A stretch of 64,000 nt of DNA from Curtobacterium sp. VKM Ac-1395 (GTDB lineage Bacteria > Actinomycetota > Actinomycetes > Actinomycetales > Microbacteriaceae): positions 124,001 to 188,000 of the forward strand of contig NZ_JADKRX010000003.1 in assembly GCF_015350975.1 (NCBI RefSeq), given 5' to 3'. Position numbers and translations under genes: made by a program. Positions 8,965 to 17,703 of this stretch are shown in pieces. The notes below the pieces were generated by a model. The model searched no databases, had not been told where the DNA came from, and worked only from the letters and a program-made list of their open reading frames with translations. The first letter of the stretch is position 1. Every line of letters starts with the position of its first letter.

Positions 8965-9262
8965 TCAGGGCTCGCTCCGAGGTCGCTGCGTGGTTGCTCG
9001 GAGGCCGGACCCCCGTTCGAACTGCAGCTCGTCGGTGCGTCGCTCGAACGCCAGGTGCACCACCGCGGACGGGACGGGGTGGTGGTGACCTCGAAGCGCT
9101 CCTCCATGCCTTCCAGCCCGTCCCAGAGCCGCTCGCCACGACCGAGCACGATCGGCACGACCGAGCACGATCGGCACGACCACCACGTGCAGGTGGTCGA
9201 CCAGACCTCGACGCCGATGCCCGGTCCTCAGGCGCTGGCGAACTCGTCGTCCAGCCCGGTGT
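8965..9262 (-). pseudogene. Remnant of a DHFR/RibD-C-family reductase gene
   Basis: Only the last third of a dihydrofolate-reductase-like domain remains (a phrase like VDHLHVVVVPIVLGRGERLWDG, interrupted, then PSAVVHLAFERR). Two small tandem duplications break it: a 19-bp unit (9141-9178) and a 5-bp unit GGACG (9067-9076). They shift the frame and then restore it, because 24 is divisible by three. The N-terminal nucleotide-binding part is missing. It lies between hsp20 and the alanine-dehydrogenase-like gene. The family call rests on my recognition of the C-terminal motif. Confidence 0.6.
9141..9178. repeat. 19-bp perfect tandem duplication
   Basis: The unit GACCGAGCACGATCGGCAC occurs at 9141-9159 and again at 9160-9178. 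It lies in the DHFR-family remnant, where its length (not a multiple of three) shifts the reading frame. Confidence 0.9.
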
Positions 9263-9277
9263 CGCCGCCGGGGGCGC

Positions 9278-10441
9278 TCACGAGGCCTCGTGGGGGTACT
9301 CGGCTGTGCGACCCTGGAACGCGAGGATCGCCTCGTTGCGGACCTGCCCGTCCTCGATCTCGATCGCGCGGCGGATCGGCTCACACTCCTGCCAGGACGT
9401 GCTGCCCTCCATCACCGGGCGGAGGAACGGCAGCAGCGCCTCGCTGATCTCCCACGTAGCCGAGTTCCAGAGCAGCGACGGGCTGTGGTCGACGGCGTAG
9501 TAGTTGGTCCACTCCCCGACGGTCACCAGGGGCTCGTCGAAGGACGTCGCGCGGGCCCAGTCGAAGCCCATGCCCGGGTCGATGGAGACGTCGACGACGA
9601 GGCTGCCGGGACGGAAGGCCTCGAGGTCGACCTCGCGCAGGTACGTCAGGGGTGCGTTCGGGTCCTGCAGCGTGCAGTTCACGACGATGTCGTGGTCGGC
9701 GAGGTACGGCGCGAGTGCGACCGGCCCGTCGGGGGTGTCCACCGTGCTGGCGTAGGGCGCTTCCGGGTCGTGCTCGAAGTGCAGCATGTCGACGGACGGG
9801 ATCGGTGACCCCACCGCGGCGATGTCCCGGTTCGTCAGGACGCGCACGTCGTGGACCCCGTGGGCGTTCAGTGCGGTGACGGCACCGCGGGCCGTGGCCC
9901 CGAAGCCGATCACCACGGCGGAGAGCCGGCGGCCGTAGTCCCCGGTCGACCCGCAGAGCTGCATCGCGTGGATGACCGAGCAGTAGCCGGCGAGCTCGTT
10001 GTTCTTGTGGAAGACGTGCAGCCCGAAGCCGCCGTCGGCGCGCCAGTGGTTCATGGCCTCCCAGGCGATGAGCGTCAGACGCTTGTCGATCGCGGACTGG
10101 GTCAACGCTCGGTCCTGCACGCAGTGCGGCCAGCCCCAGAGCACCTGGCCGTCGCGCAGGTCCTCGAGGTCGGCGGCGAGGGGCTTCGGGAGCAGGACGA
10201 CGTCAGCGGCGGCGATGACCTCGGCACGGTCGGCCATCGCCCGGACGAGCGGTTCGATCTGGTCGTCCGGGACACCGAACCGCAGCCCGTACCCACGCTC
10301 CAGCACCATCGCGGCGCGCAGGTCGGGGTCGATCCGGGCGATGTGCGCCGGGTGGACGGGGAGTCGCCACTCGTCGGCCTTGGCGGAGTGCGCCAGGACG
10401 CCGAGTCGGAGCAGCGGCGTTGCGGTTCCTGCAGTGGTCAT
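9278..10441 (-). CDS. Alanine dehydrogenase / N5-(carboxyethyl)ornithine synthase-like protein
   Basis: The 387-residue protein belongs to the AlaDH/PNT family. The N-terminal catalytic half carries RLPVHP (residues 26-31) and LLPKP (83-87); the C-terminal half has a Rossmann motif GFGATARG (179-186). Close relatives are often named N5-(carboxyethyl)ornithine synthase, an NAD(P)H-dependent reductive coupling of pyruvate to ornithine, or alanine dehydrogenase; the sequence alone does not decide. ATG 10441 follows a TAGTGT -10 box by 6 nt, so the mRNA is probably leaderless. It is divergent from the ABC exporter operon, with 99 bp between. Confidence 0.75.
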   Translation of the reverse strand: MTTAGTATPLLRLGVLAHSAKADEWRLPVHPAHIARIDPDLRAAMVLERGYGLRFGVPDDQIEPLVRAMADRAEVIAAADVVLLPKPLAADLEDLRDGQVLWGWPHCVQDRALTQSAIDKRLTLIAWEAMNHWRADGGFGLHVFHKNNELAGYCSVIHAMQLCGSTGDYGRRLSAVVIGFGATARGAVTALNAHGVHDVRVLTNRDIAAVGSPIPSVDMLHFEHDPEAPYASTVDTPDGPVALAPYLADHDIVVNCTLQDPNAPLTYLREVDLEAFRPGSLVVDVSIDPGMGFDWARATSFDEPLVTVGEWTNYYAVDHSPSLLWNSATWEISEALLPFLRPVMEGSTSWQECEPIRRAIEIEDGQVRNEAILAFQGRTAEYPHEAS

Positions 10442-10540
10442 GGGGCGACACTACGGGGCGCTCGCGGCGGCCGATCACACATCAGATCTCATACTCCCGG
10501 GGGAGGCGCCCGACGCACCGGTTGTCCTAGCGTGGCGGGC

Positions 10541-11473
10541 GTGATCGAAGTCGACCATCTCACCAAACGTTACGGTCCCAAGCTCGCCGTCGACGACGTC
10601 TCGTTCGTCGTGCGGCCGGGCAGCGTGACCGGATTCCTCGGCCCCAACGGCGCCGGGAAGTCCACCACGATGCGCATGATCATGGGACTGGACCGGCCGA
10701 GCGCCGGCACCGCGACCGTGAACGGGAAGCCCTACACCGCCTTCCGTGACCCGCTCCGGCAGGTCGGTGCCCTGCTCGAGGCCAAGGCGGTCCACTCCGG
10801 CCGCAGCGCCTACAACCACCTGCTCTCCCTCGCGGCCACCCACGGCATCCCCAAGTCCCGCGTGCACGAGGTCATCGACATGACCGGGCTCGACTCCGTC
10901 GCCCGCAAGCGCGTCGGCGGCTTCTCGCTCGGCATGGGCCAGCGCCTCGGGATCGCCGCGGCACTGCTCGGCGACCCGAAGACCCTCATCCTCGACGAGC
11001 CGGTCAACGGCCTCGACCCCGACGGCGTGCTGTGGGTCCGACAGCTCGCCCGACGGATGGCCGCAGACGGCCGCACCGTCTTCCTCTCCAGCCACCTGAT
11101 GAGCGAGATGGCGCAGACCGCGGACCGCGTGGTCGTCCTCGGCCGCGGCAAGGTGCTCGCGGACGCCCCCATCGCCGAGTTCGTCGCCGGTGGCGGTTCC
11201 GCCGACGGCCAGGGTGGTGGCAGCCGCGTCGTCGTGCGCACCCCGTCACCGGACCAGCTCTTCGCCGCGATCGGGCAGGCCGCCACCGCGGTCACCCCGC
11301 GGGAGGACGGCTCCTTCCTCGTGGTCGGCCCCGACGCCCCGACGGTCGGCACCATCGCCGCCCGGGCCGGCGTCGTGCTCCACGAGCTCACCCCGATGGG
11401 CGCCAGCCTGGAAGAGGCGTACATGGCCCTCACCCGCGACGACGTCGAGTACCGATCGGAGGGCGTCCGATGA
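10541..11473 (+). CDS. ABC exporter ATP-binding protein (drug/antibiotic type)
   Basis: This 310-residue ATPase powers the membrane partner encoded next. Walker A GPNGAGKST begins at residue 34, the signature is FSLGMGQ, and Walker B is LILDEPVNGLD. A C-terminal extension of about 100 residues is typical of ABC-2 drug exporters of the BcrA/DrrA kind. GTG 10541 is the start; a TAGCGT -10 box ends 7 nt earlier, so the transcript is probably leaderless. The stop overlaps the permease ATG (ATGA). The substrate is unknown. Confidence 0.87.
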   Translation: MIEVDHLTKRYGPKLAVDDVSFVVRPGSVTGFLGPNGAGKSTTMRMIMGLDRPSAGTATVNGKPYTAFRDPLRQVGALLEAKAVHSGRSAYNHLLSLAATHGIPKSRVHEVIDMTGLDSVARKRVGGFSLGMGQRLGIAAALLGDPKTLILDEPVNGLDPDGVLWVRQLARRMAADGRTVFLSSHLMSEMAQTADRVVVLGRGKVLADAPIAEFVAGGGSADGQGGGSRVVVRTPSPDQLFAAIGQAATAVTPREDGSFLVVGPDAPTVGTIAARAGVVLHELTPMGASLEEAYMALTRDDVEYRSEGVR

Positions 11474-12342
11474 GCGCGCCGAACACCGCCCCGGCCCAGC
11501 AGCACCGACACCGCGAGGCCTCCGTGCCGGACAGCGTCGGCCTGAGCTTCCCGCGCCTGGTCCGCAGCGAGTGGATCAAGCTCCGCAGCATCCGCTCCAC
11601 CATCTGGTGCTACGCGATCCTGGTCCTGCTGACGATCGCGATGGCCGTGCTCCTCGGCGCCGTCATCGACCAGGGCGCGGGACAGATGCCGCAGGAGGCC
11701 GTCAACGGCGGCTTCGTCAACATCAACACGGTCAGCGTCTCCCTGACGGCGCTCGTCGTCGGCGTGCTCGGTGTGCTCATCATCACGGGTGAGTACGGCA
11801 CCGGGCAGGTCCGCTCCACCTTCACGGCCGACCCGGGCCGCACGGGCGTCATCCTCGCCAAGGCGTTCGTCCTGGCGCTCGCGACCTTCGTCGTCAGCGT
11901 CGTCTCGACCGGGATCGGTGTCGCGGTCTCCGCCGGCCTGCAGGCCAGCAAGGACATCCACCCCGAGTTCACCGACCCGGCGGTGTGGATGCCGATCCTC
12001 GGCGCCTCCGTGTACGTGACGCTGGTGGCACTGTTCGCCTACGGCATCGGCCTGCTGGTCCGGTCGAGCGCCGGCGGCATCGCCATCACGCTCGGGATCT
12101 TCCTGGTGCTCCCGGTGATCCTGTCGATCTTCGCCGAGCTGACGCAGGCCCAGTGGGTCGCCGACGTCGCGACCCTGCTGCCGTCCGCGGCGGGCGCCGA
12201 GCTGTACGCGTACTCGTACAGCGGTGCGAGGGACGTGACCGGTCTCGTGCTGAACGGCTGGAGCGGCTTCGGCGTCCTCGCGGGCGAGGTCGTCGTCATC
12301 GGTGCGATCGCCATCGCGGTGGCGCGCTCGCGCGACGTCTGA
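11470..12342 (+). CDS. ABC-2 type permease
   Basis: The 290-residue protein is the membrane half of the exporter. A hydrophilic N terminus ends in RLVRSEWIKLRSIRST, a phrase common in ABC-2 permeases, followed by six hydrophobic helices and the extracellular/cytoplasmic motif ITGEYGTGQVRSTF. It is translationally coupled to the ATPase gene. A diverged palindromic repeat follows 12 nt after the stop, so the operon is probably two genes long. Confidence 0.85.
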   Translation: MSAPNTAPAQQHRHREASVPDSVGLSFPRLVRSEWIKLRSIRSTIWCYAILVLLTIAMAVLLGAVIDQGAGQMPQEAVNGGFVNINTVSVSLTALVVGVLGVLIITGEYGTGQVRSTFTADPGRTGVILAKAFVLALATFVVSVVSTGIGVAVSAGLQASKDIHPEFTDPAVWMPILGASVYVTLVALFAYGIGLLVRSSAGGIAITLGIFLVLPVILSIFAELTQAQWVADVATLLPSAAGAELYAYSYSGARDVTGLVLNGWSGFGVLAGEVVVIGAIAIAVARSRDV

Positions 12343-12354
12343 CCCGACCACCTC

Positions 12355-12401
12355 CGGACAGGACGCCCCACTCGCCGGACGCGCGTGGAGCCTCCTGTCC
12401 G
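12355..12401. terminator. Palindromic terminator-like repeat, diverged copy 3
   Basis: Arms 12355-12371 and 12385-12401 (17 nt each) pair at 15 positions around a 13-nt loop and keep the family outer arm (CGGACAGGA / TCCTGTCCG). It lies 12 nt after the ABC permease stop, which supports a terminator role despite the altered centre. Confidence 0.5.
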
Positions 12402-12470
12402 TCGTCGTGTCGCGGCCATACGCTCGACGATGGCCGTGCACCGCGGCACCGGACGACGAGGACGTACGCC

Positions 12471-13988
12471 ATGACCAGACCACTCCGCTTCGACGGGACG
12501 ACCATCGCCGACGCGGAGGGACTCGTCGCCACCGCGCAGGGGTGGCTCGTCGGCTCCGGCCCGGTCTCCGTCATGCTCGACACGGACGTCACCGAGTTCC
12601 ACCGTCAGGGCTGGACCTCGTGGTCGCCCTCGGGCTGGGCGCCGCTCGACGAGAGCCCCCTGCGGATCTGGGGTGACGACGAGCGCCGCCAGACCGCCGA
12701 CGACGCCGCCAACGACACGCCGGACCGGCACGAGGGCAACGGCGTCGGCGCCGTCCGCCTGGCCGACGGACGCATGCTGCTGCTCGGCGCCCTCGGCCTC
12801 GGGACGCCGCGTGTCGGGGCGTCGCCCACGGAACTCAGCGGCACCGTCGAGCACGACGACGGCTCGGGCTGGTTCCTCGGCCTGGGACCCGAGGACACGG
12901 TCTTCGCCCGGTACGCGGAACTGCTCCGGGAACGCCTCGGGACCCCGACCGCTCCCCCGGTCTCGACGCTCTGGTGCAGCTGGTACTCGTACTTCGAGGA
13001 CATCGACGAACAGCTGATCACGACCGCCGTCGACGACCTCGGCACGCTGCCGATCGACGTCGTGCAGGTCGACGACGGGTGGGAGACGATCGTCGGCGAC
13101 TGGCTGCCGAACGAGAAGTTCCCGTCCGGCATGGACGCCCTCGCCGAGCGACTGGCCGCACGGGGTTCGCGCCCAGGGCTCTGGCTCGCCCCGCTGATCT
13201 GCCTGCCCGGTTCACGGACGGCCACGGAGCACCCCGAGTGGTTGGTGCAGGACCCGTCCGGCGGCCCGCTCGTCGCCGGGCACAACTGGGACTCGCACTA
13301 CTTCGCCCTCGACACCACCCGACCCGACGTGCAGGAGCACCTCGACACGGTCATCCGCCGGGTGGTCGGCTGGGGCTTCCGCTACCTCAAGCTCGACTTC
13401 ATGTACGCCGGGGCCCTGCGTGGTGTCCGGCACCAGGACCTGCCGCGCGAGCGCGTCTGGCGTGACGCCGTCGAGCTGATCCGCGCAGCCGCCGGGCCCG
13501 ACGTGTACCTGCTCGGCTGCGGTGTGCCGATGGTGCCGTCGGTCGGGGTCTTCGACGGCGTGCGTGTCGGACCGGACACCGCATCCGACTGGACCTACCC
13601 GGCCTGCGTCGCCGACCCGAGCCACGAGGGCGGGCTCAACGGCGTCGCCGCGTCGGTCCCCCGGCTCTGGATGCGCGACCTGTACCAGGTCGACCCCGAC
13701 GTCGCGTACTTCCGCTCCCGCGAGACCACCCTGACAGCCGAGCAGCGACAGACGATCGCCGACCTCGCCGTCGTGTCCGGCTTCCGGTCGACCTCAGACC
13801 CCGTCGCGTGGCTCGAGGCCCCGGAGCGCGTGGCGCTGGAGCGGTTCCTCGGACAGTCCCCCGTCGTCGAGCGTCTCGGGGACGACCGGTTCCTGGTGGA
13901 CGGCCGGACGGTGGACTTCGGTCCGGCGGTGCGCGAAGCGCGCGCCGGTCGCGAGCGGCTGACCGAAGCAGGGTCCCGCTCCGTCTGA
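12471..13988 (+). CDS. GH36-type alpha-galactosidase
   Basis: The 505-residue enzyme has an N-terminal beta-sandwich (about 1-160) and a TIM barrel. It should hydrolyse terminal alpha-galactosides such as raffinose, melibiose or galactomannan side chains. The nucleophile is Asp309 in RYLKLDFMY and the acid/base is Asp369 in VRVGPDTASDW; VVQVDDGWE (about 198-206) marks strand 2. There is no signal peptide, so it is cytoplasmic and implies uptake of oligosaccharides, yet no sugar transporter or LacI regulator is adjacent. ATG 12471 is preceded by a weak GAGGA. A palindromic terminator follows 12 nt after the stop. Confidence 0.85.
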   Translation: MTRPLRFDGTTIADAEGLVATAQGWLVGSGPVSVMLDTDVTEFHRQGWTSWSPSGWAPLDESPLRIWGDDERRQTADDAANDTPDRHEGNGVGAVRLADGRMLLLGALGLGTPRVGASPTELSGTVEHDDGSGWFLGLGPEDTVFARYAELLRERLGTPTAPPVSTLWCSWYSYFEDIDEQLITTAVDDLGTLPIDVVQVDDGWETIVGDWLPNEKFPSGMDALAERLAARGSRPGLWLAPLICLPGSRTATEHPEWLVQDPSGGPLVAGHNWDSHYFALDTTRPDVQEHLDTVIRRVVGWGFRYLKLDFMYAGALRGVRHQDLPRERVWRDAVELIRAAAGPDVYLLGCGVPMVPSVGVFDGVRVGPDTASDWTYPACVADPSHEGGLNGVAASVPRLWMRDLYQVDPDVAYFRSRETTLTAEQRQTIADLAVVSGFRSTSDPVAWLEAPERVALERFLGQSPVVERLGDDRFLVDGRTVDFGPAVREARAGRERLTEAGSRSV

Positions 13989-14000
13989 GGTGACCAGCTG

Positions 14001-14045
14001 CGGACTGGAGGCTCGGTGCCGGCCCGGCACCGAGCCTCCAGTCCG
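14001..14045. terminator. Palindromic terminator-like repeat, copy 4
   Basis: Two perfect 21-nt arms (14001-14021 and 14025-14045) surround a 3-nt loop, 12 nt after the alpha-galactosidase stop. The arms carry the T-A/A-T version of the family (CTGGAGGCTCGG / CCGAGCCTCCAG). Confidence 0.75.
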
Positions 14046-14184
14046 TCCGGGGTCGTGTCGCCGGACGCGACCGGTCACGACACCCCGTCGGCCAGCCGCC
14101 GAGTGGCCATAGATGGTCGCTGCGCGCCGCCTCGGCCGACGGGTGGTGACCGCTCGGCAGACGTGAGCGGGGTGTTGCGGCCGG

Positions 14185-14901
14185 TCAGGGGACGTCGCTG
14201 GGGCGACTCGCCGCGGTCTCGACGCCGAGCTGTTGGGCGAGCCGGTCGACGCGGCCGTGGATCGCGTCGCGGACGGCCGACCACGCGACGACTCCGCCGA
14301 CTCCGGCCTCGACGAACCAGTCCTGCACCTGGGTCCCGCGTGGCACGGGGCAGGTGTCCCGACAGCCGATGCGGACGACGAGGTCAGCGTCGACGAGGTC
14401 CTGCGGCTCGAGGCGGACCGGGACCGCGTCGGGGGCGATTTCGACACCGTCGAGGTGCATGGCGACCACCACCTCGGGGTCGACCCGGACGGCAGGGTCG
14501 AGCGCCCTCGCGGTGACCTCGACGTCCGGTGGCAGGAGCCGGCGGAAGTACGCCACCGCGATCGGAGCGCGACCGGCGCCGTGCGGACTCACGACGACGA
14601 GCCGACGGAAGCCGTCCTGCGGCAGGTCAGTCGGCGCCCCGGGCGTGTGCCCGGTCAGCACGCGGACCTGGCGCACGATGCCCACCACGACGCCCGCGCC
14701 GAACAGCGGTCCGCCGAGCAGGAGGAGCAGCCAGAGCGGGGCGTGTCGGGAACCGCCGCCGATCGTCGCGCCGAGGTCCCAGTCGACCGACGCGGCGATC
14801 CAGAGCATCGCGAGGACGAAGCCGGCGCTGCCGAGGGAGACCGCCCAAGGGTTCCGGAGGAGCCAGGCCTGCGACTCCTGGGGCGGCGAGTGGTTCGTCA
14901 C
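14185..14901 (-). CDS. Membrane-anchored ArsC/LMW-phosphatase-like protein with Ser in place of catalytic Cys
   Basis: The 238-residue protein has two N-terminal helices (about 20-38 and 56-80) and a C-terminal domain resembling low-molecular-weight phosphatase/arsenate reductase. The P-loop C-x5-R is here Ser105-PHGAG-Arg111, so the nucleophilic Cys is gone. A later stretch (IGCRDTCPVPRG, then QDWFVEAG) matches the ArsC-type C-terminal region and still has two cysteines. It may be a pseudo-enzyme that binds rather than cleaves phosphate-like ligands; that is an inference. GTG 14901 lies 6 nt after a TACGAT -10 box (leaderless). It is divergent from the membrane protein gene at 14995. Confidence 0.65.
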   Translation of the reverse strand: MTNHSPPQESQAWLLRNPWAVSLGSAGFVLAMLWIAASVDWDLGATIGGGSRHAPLWLLLLLGGPLFGAGVVVGIVRQVRVLTGHTPGAPTDLPQDGFRRLVVVSPHGAGRAPIAVAYFRRLLPPDVEVTARALDPAVRVDPEVVVAMHLDGVEIAPDAVPVRLEPQDLVDADLVVRIGCRDTCPVPRGTQVQDWFVEAGVGGVVAWSAVRDAIHGRVDRLAQQLGVETAASRPSDVP

Positions 14902-14994
14902 GCTGCGATCGTAGGGGCGCGGCCGGGGTGCGGGGGTTCGGCGCGGCCGGGGTGCGTATGCTCGACGGACGACGACGACGGCGAGGGGGCCATC

Positions 14995-15564
14995 ATGCGC
15001 AGTGTCACTGATGGGGACGGTCGGCTCGTCATGCGCGTCGCGGCGACGCGGATGGTGGTCGTGCCGGTCGTGGTGTTCGTCGTGACGAGCATCCTCGTCG
15101 GATTCCTCGTCGGTCTGGGCTGGCGCTCCGTGGTCATCGGGGCCTCGGTTGCGGGGCTGGCCCTCATGATCACGGCGTTGACGCTGCGGGCGTCGTTGGG
15201 GACGCCCTGGTCGAACGGCAGGCGGTTCGGTGACCAGGACGCCGTCCGCCGGATCCGCCGGGCGATCCGACGCGACTCGATCGACGACCTGACCGCGGAC
15301 GAACGGCTCGTCGTCGCCGACTACGCGTTCCAGTCCCGGGACGGCATCGTGCTGTCGGCGGTGCAGAGCGCTGGGCTCGGGCTGTCGATCGCGATGAACC
15401 AGCTGGCGCGGGTCATCGGTCACGGAGCGGACGTGTCCAGCAGCGCGCTCCTCGTCGCCGCCGTCGGGCTCGTCGTCGCAGCGGTCATGATCGCCGTGGT
15501 GCAGCAGCGGCGGACCCGGCAGTTCCTCGAGCACTACGAGCGGATCGATCCCGTCCGGGTCTGA
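14995..15564 (+). CDS. Membrane protein of unknown function
   Basis: The 189-residue protein has two N-terminal hydrophobic helices (about 19-39 and 43-62), a charged central region with many Arg/Asp (about 65-110), and one or two C-terminal helices (about 120-168). I do not recognise a family. ATG 14995 has a GAGGGGG site 4-5 nt upstream; TATGCT at 14957-14962 is a likely -10. It is divergent from the ArsC-like gene, sharing a 93-bp promoter region. Confidence 0.65.
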   Translation: MRSVTDGDGRLVMRVAATRMVVVPVVVFVVTSILVGFLVGLGWRSVVIGASVAGLALMITALTLRASLGTPWSNGRRFGDQDAVRRIRRAIRRDSIDDLTADERLVVADYAFQSRDGIVLSAVQSAGLGLSIAMNQLARVIGHGADVSSSALLVAAVGLVVAAVMIAVVQQRRTRQFLEHYERIDPVRV

Positions 15565-15715
15565 GCCCGCCGATACGCTCCCGGGCATCAACCTCATCCG
15601 TGACACCGGCCGTGGCACGTGGCTGCTCGCGCGGGCCGGCCACCGCGACGACGTCGGCGGCATCGCGGGGACGGGTTTCACGGCGTACGCCCGCATCCTC
15701 CACCCACTGACCGCG

Positions 15716-16444
15716 GTGCGCGAGGACCGGTCGATCGCTGACGAGTACGGGGACCACCCCACGCTCGACGAGGTGCGCTGGCGATGGGCCGACGTCGCCG
15801 CCCGCACCGGGAGTGCCGTGCATCCCTCGGTGACCTGGGCGTCCGCCGGCGGGCGGGACGATGAGTCCGACGTGCCGTTCCCGGACGGGTGGCGCGCGTC
15901 GCCGCCCGAGGAGGGCTGGTTCGACCCCGTGGTGCTCGCAGCGCTCACGGAACACCTGGCTCGCGCGACCTCGACGCCCGACGACCTCGTGGCCGGGTTC
16001 TGGGACGGCCGGAGCGACCTCAGCGGCGGCTCGATGCTGGCGTTCGGGTGGCAGGGGGACGATTCCCCGACTGCCGAGGAGCGCGCCGAAGTCGGCGAGT
16101 GGATGGCTGAGCACACTGCAGCGCACGGGCGCGACCAGGACGCGGTCGCGGCGTCGTTGTCGCTGCCCCGGTTCGCCTGGCCCGGTCGGGACCTCATCCT
16201 GGCTGCGACCGACCTTTCCACGCTGGCCGACCCGACGTGGCTCGAGCACACGCGCCTCGGGCCCCTGGTCCCGCTGGAGCACACGCCACAGATGCTCTGG
16301 CCCGAGGACCACGCCTGGGTGATGGCATCGGAGATCGATTGGGACTCGACGATCATTGCCGGCTCACGGTCCCTGGTCGACGCCGTGCTGGCCGACGAGC
16401 GGTTCGAGGCGTTCGAGGTGGCCGAGGACAGCTCGCTGTCCTGA
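15716..16444 (+). CDS. Protein of unknown function (coding extends upstream to about 15587)
   Basis: The 242-residue frame is soluble, acidic and Trp-rich (RWRWADVAAR, later LEHTPQMLWPEDHAWVMASEIDWDS). I do not recognise the family. The first canonical start is GTG 15716, but protein-like sequence continues 43 codons upstream (NLIRDTGRGTWLLARAG, then FTAYARILHPL) with no ATG, GTG or TTG. At its upstream end an ATC codon (15587) stands 7 nt after a TACGCT -10 box, the spacing seen for leaderless genes here, so translation may begin at ATC. It is downstream of and co-directional with the membrane protein gene. Confidence 0.6.
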   Translation: MREDRSIADEYGDHPTLDEVRWRWADVAARTGSAVHPSVTWASAGGRDDESDVPFPDGWRASPPEEGWFDPVVLAALTEHLARATSTPDDLVAGFWDGRSDLSGGSMLAFGWQGDDSPTAEERAEVGEWMAEHTAAHGRDQDAVAASLSLPRFAWPGRDLILAATDLSTLADPTWLEHTRLGPLVPLEHTPQMLWPEDHAWVMASEIDWDSTIIAGSRSLVDAVLADERFEAFEVAEDSSLS

Positions 16445-16447
16445 CGG

Positions 16448-16717
16448 TCAGCCGAACTGGTACCCGACCTGGGGACCCCAGAGGACGTCCGCGACGGCGA
16501 CGGCGAGGAATGCCGCGCTGAGCACGGCGACCACGATCAGCACGACGACGAACGGTCGGGTCAGCCGTGCTCGTCGCCACCAGAGCAGCGCCACGAACGC
16601 GATGCCGAGGCCCGGGAGCACGAGGTTGCTGAGTACCTGAAGGACGACGATCAGACCGAGCAGTGCCGGGGTCACCCGTCGGGGCGGAGCCGTGTCGACA
16701 TCGGTCGTCGTGGTCAT
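16448..16717 (-). CDS. Small membrane protein of unknown function
   Basis: The 89-residue protein has two hydrophobic helices (about 18-46 and 55-78) separated by a basic WWRRARLTR turn. A GAGGAG site 6 nt before ATG 16717 supports the start. It is convergent with the preceding gene (3 nt apart). No family is recognised. Confidence 0.6.
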   Translation of the reverse strand: MTTTTDVDTAPPRRVTPALLGLIVVLQVLSNLVLPGLGIAFVALLWWRRARLTRPFVVVLIVVAVLSAAFLAVAVADVLWGPQVGYQFG

Positions 16718-16882
16718 GCGCGCTCCTCGGTCCGGGGCCGCTGGGTCAAGCGGCGGTCAACCGTAGCGACTGTCAGCGGAGGGCGTCCAGGACGGCGGCT
16801 TCCTCCCAGCACGTCACCCTTGCTCACCGTGGCGAGAACTTCGCAGAGTCCCGGGCATGCACGGTTCGTCCCGGACGTGCCG

Positions 16883-17566
16883 TCACCGGGAGCGCGGCGC
16901 TCGACCCGCGTCGTTCTGCGGCCCGATGATGCCGAGCTGCGCGAGAACGGCCTGCTCGCCAGTGGTCGTGATGCTCCAGGTCGGGCGGTTGAAGGCTTTC
17001 CGGGACAGGCGCACTCGCTGCTCGTCAACTGGTTGCGCTGACCGCGGAGCCACCCGTGTGACGCCGTTCGGTCCATAGCCGAGCTTGTACGACACACGCA
17101 GCGACGCGGTGTTCCAGGCCGCAGCGCTCGACTCCGCCCATTCCGCGCCGAGGACGTCGAAGGCGAACAGCAGCAACGCGGCCCGCATCTCCGTGCCCAC
17201 TCCCTGACCTTGTGCGTTCTTGGTCAACCACGAGCCGGAATCGACGGTCTTGCGGTCAGTGAAGGCGTGGGCGGCGAGGTCCTGCGCTCCGACCACCGTG
17301 CCGTCGAGGATGACAGCGAACTGGATCGTCCAGCTCTGCGGAGAGACCTGGCGCAGGCTCCATTGATGCATCGCGAGATTCCGAGGAAGGTCAGCAGGAG
17401 AAGCATCCGTCCACGGGAATCCGAACGGCATCCGGTCCGGATCGTGGATGCCGTCGAGTGCGGCCCTCACCAACGCCGGGAGATCCGCATCTTGGACGGG
17501 ACGCAGCAGCAGCCTGGGGGTCCGGATCTCGAGTCCGAACAACGGCCACAGTTCTCCGAGGTTCAT
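16883..17566 (-). CDS. GNAT acetyltransferase (RimJ/RimL type)
   Basis: The 227-residue protein resembles RimJ/RimL-like N-acetyltransferases, which move an acetyl group from acetyl-CoA to an amine. A typical N terminus (IRTPRLLLRPVQDAD) is followed by motif A (GSWLTKNAQGQGVGTEMR) and a motif B-like segment (ASLRVSYKLGYG). The target is unknown. ATG 17566 is preferred over the longer frame because a TACCGT -10 box ends 6 nt upstream, indicating a leaderless transcript. It is the first of several acetyltransferase-type genes in this stretch. Confidence 0.8.
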   Translation of the reverse strand: MNLGELWPLFGLEIRTPRLLLRPVQDADLPALVRAALDGIHDPDRMPFGFPWTDASPADLPRNLAMHQWSLRQVSPQSWTIQFAVILDGTVVGAQDLAAHAFTDRKTVDSGSWLTKNAQGQGVGTEMRAALLLFAFDVLGAEWAESSAAAWNTASLRVSYKLGYGPNGVTRVAPRSAQPVDEQRVRLSRKAFNRPTWSITTTGEQAVLAQLGIIGPQNDAGRAPRSR

Positions 17567-17703
17567 GCGGTGACGGTACCTGCGCAGCTTGCCTCTGCGC
17601 CGCACGTCACGCCTGACGGAACGCTGGTTCGCGCCGAGGATGGCTGCTCTTCTCGCTGCGTCCGTTCAGATCACGCGGTCAGCCTGTCCCGCTGATTGAT
17701 CTT

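Noticed and set aside
14046-14184. GTCGTG/CACGAC inverted elements between the alpha-galactosidase terminator and the ArsC-like gene
   Set aside because: Short arms with a long, GC-rich spacer; likely chance at this base composition.
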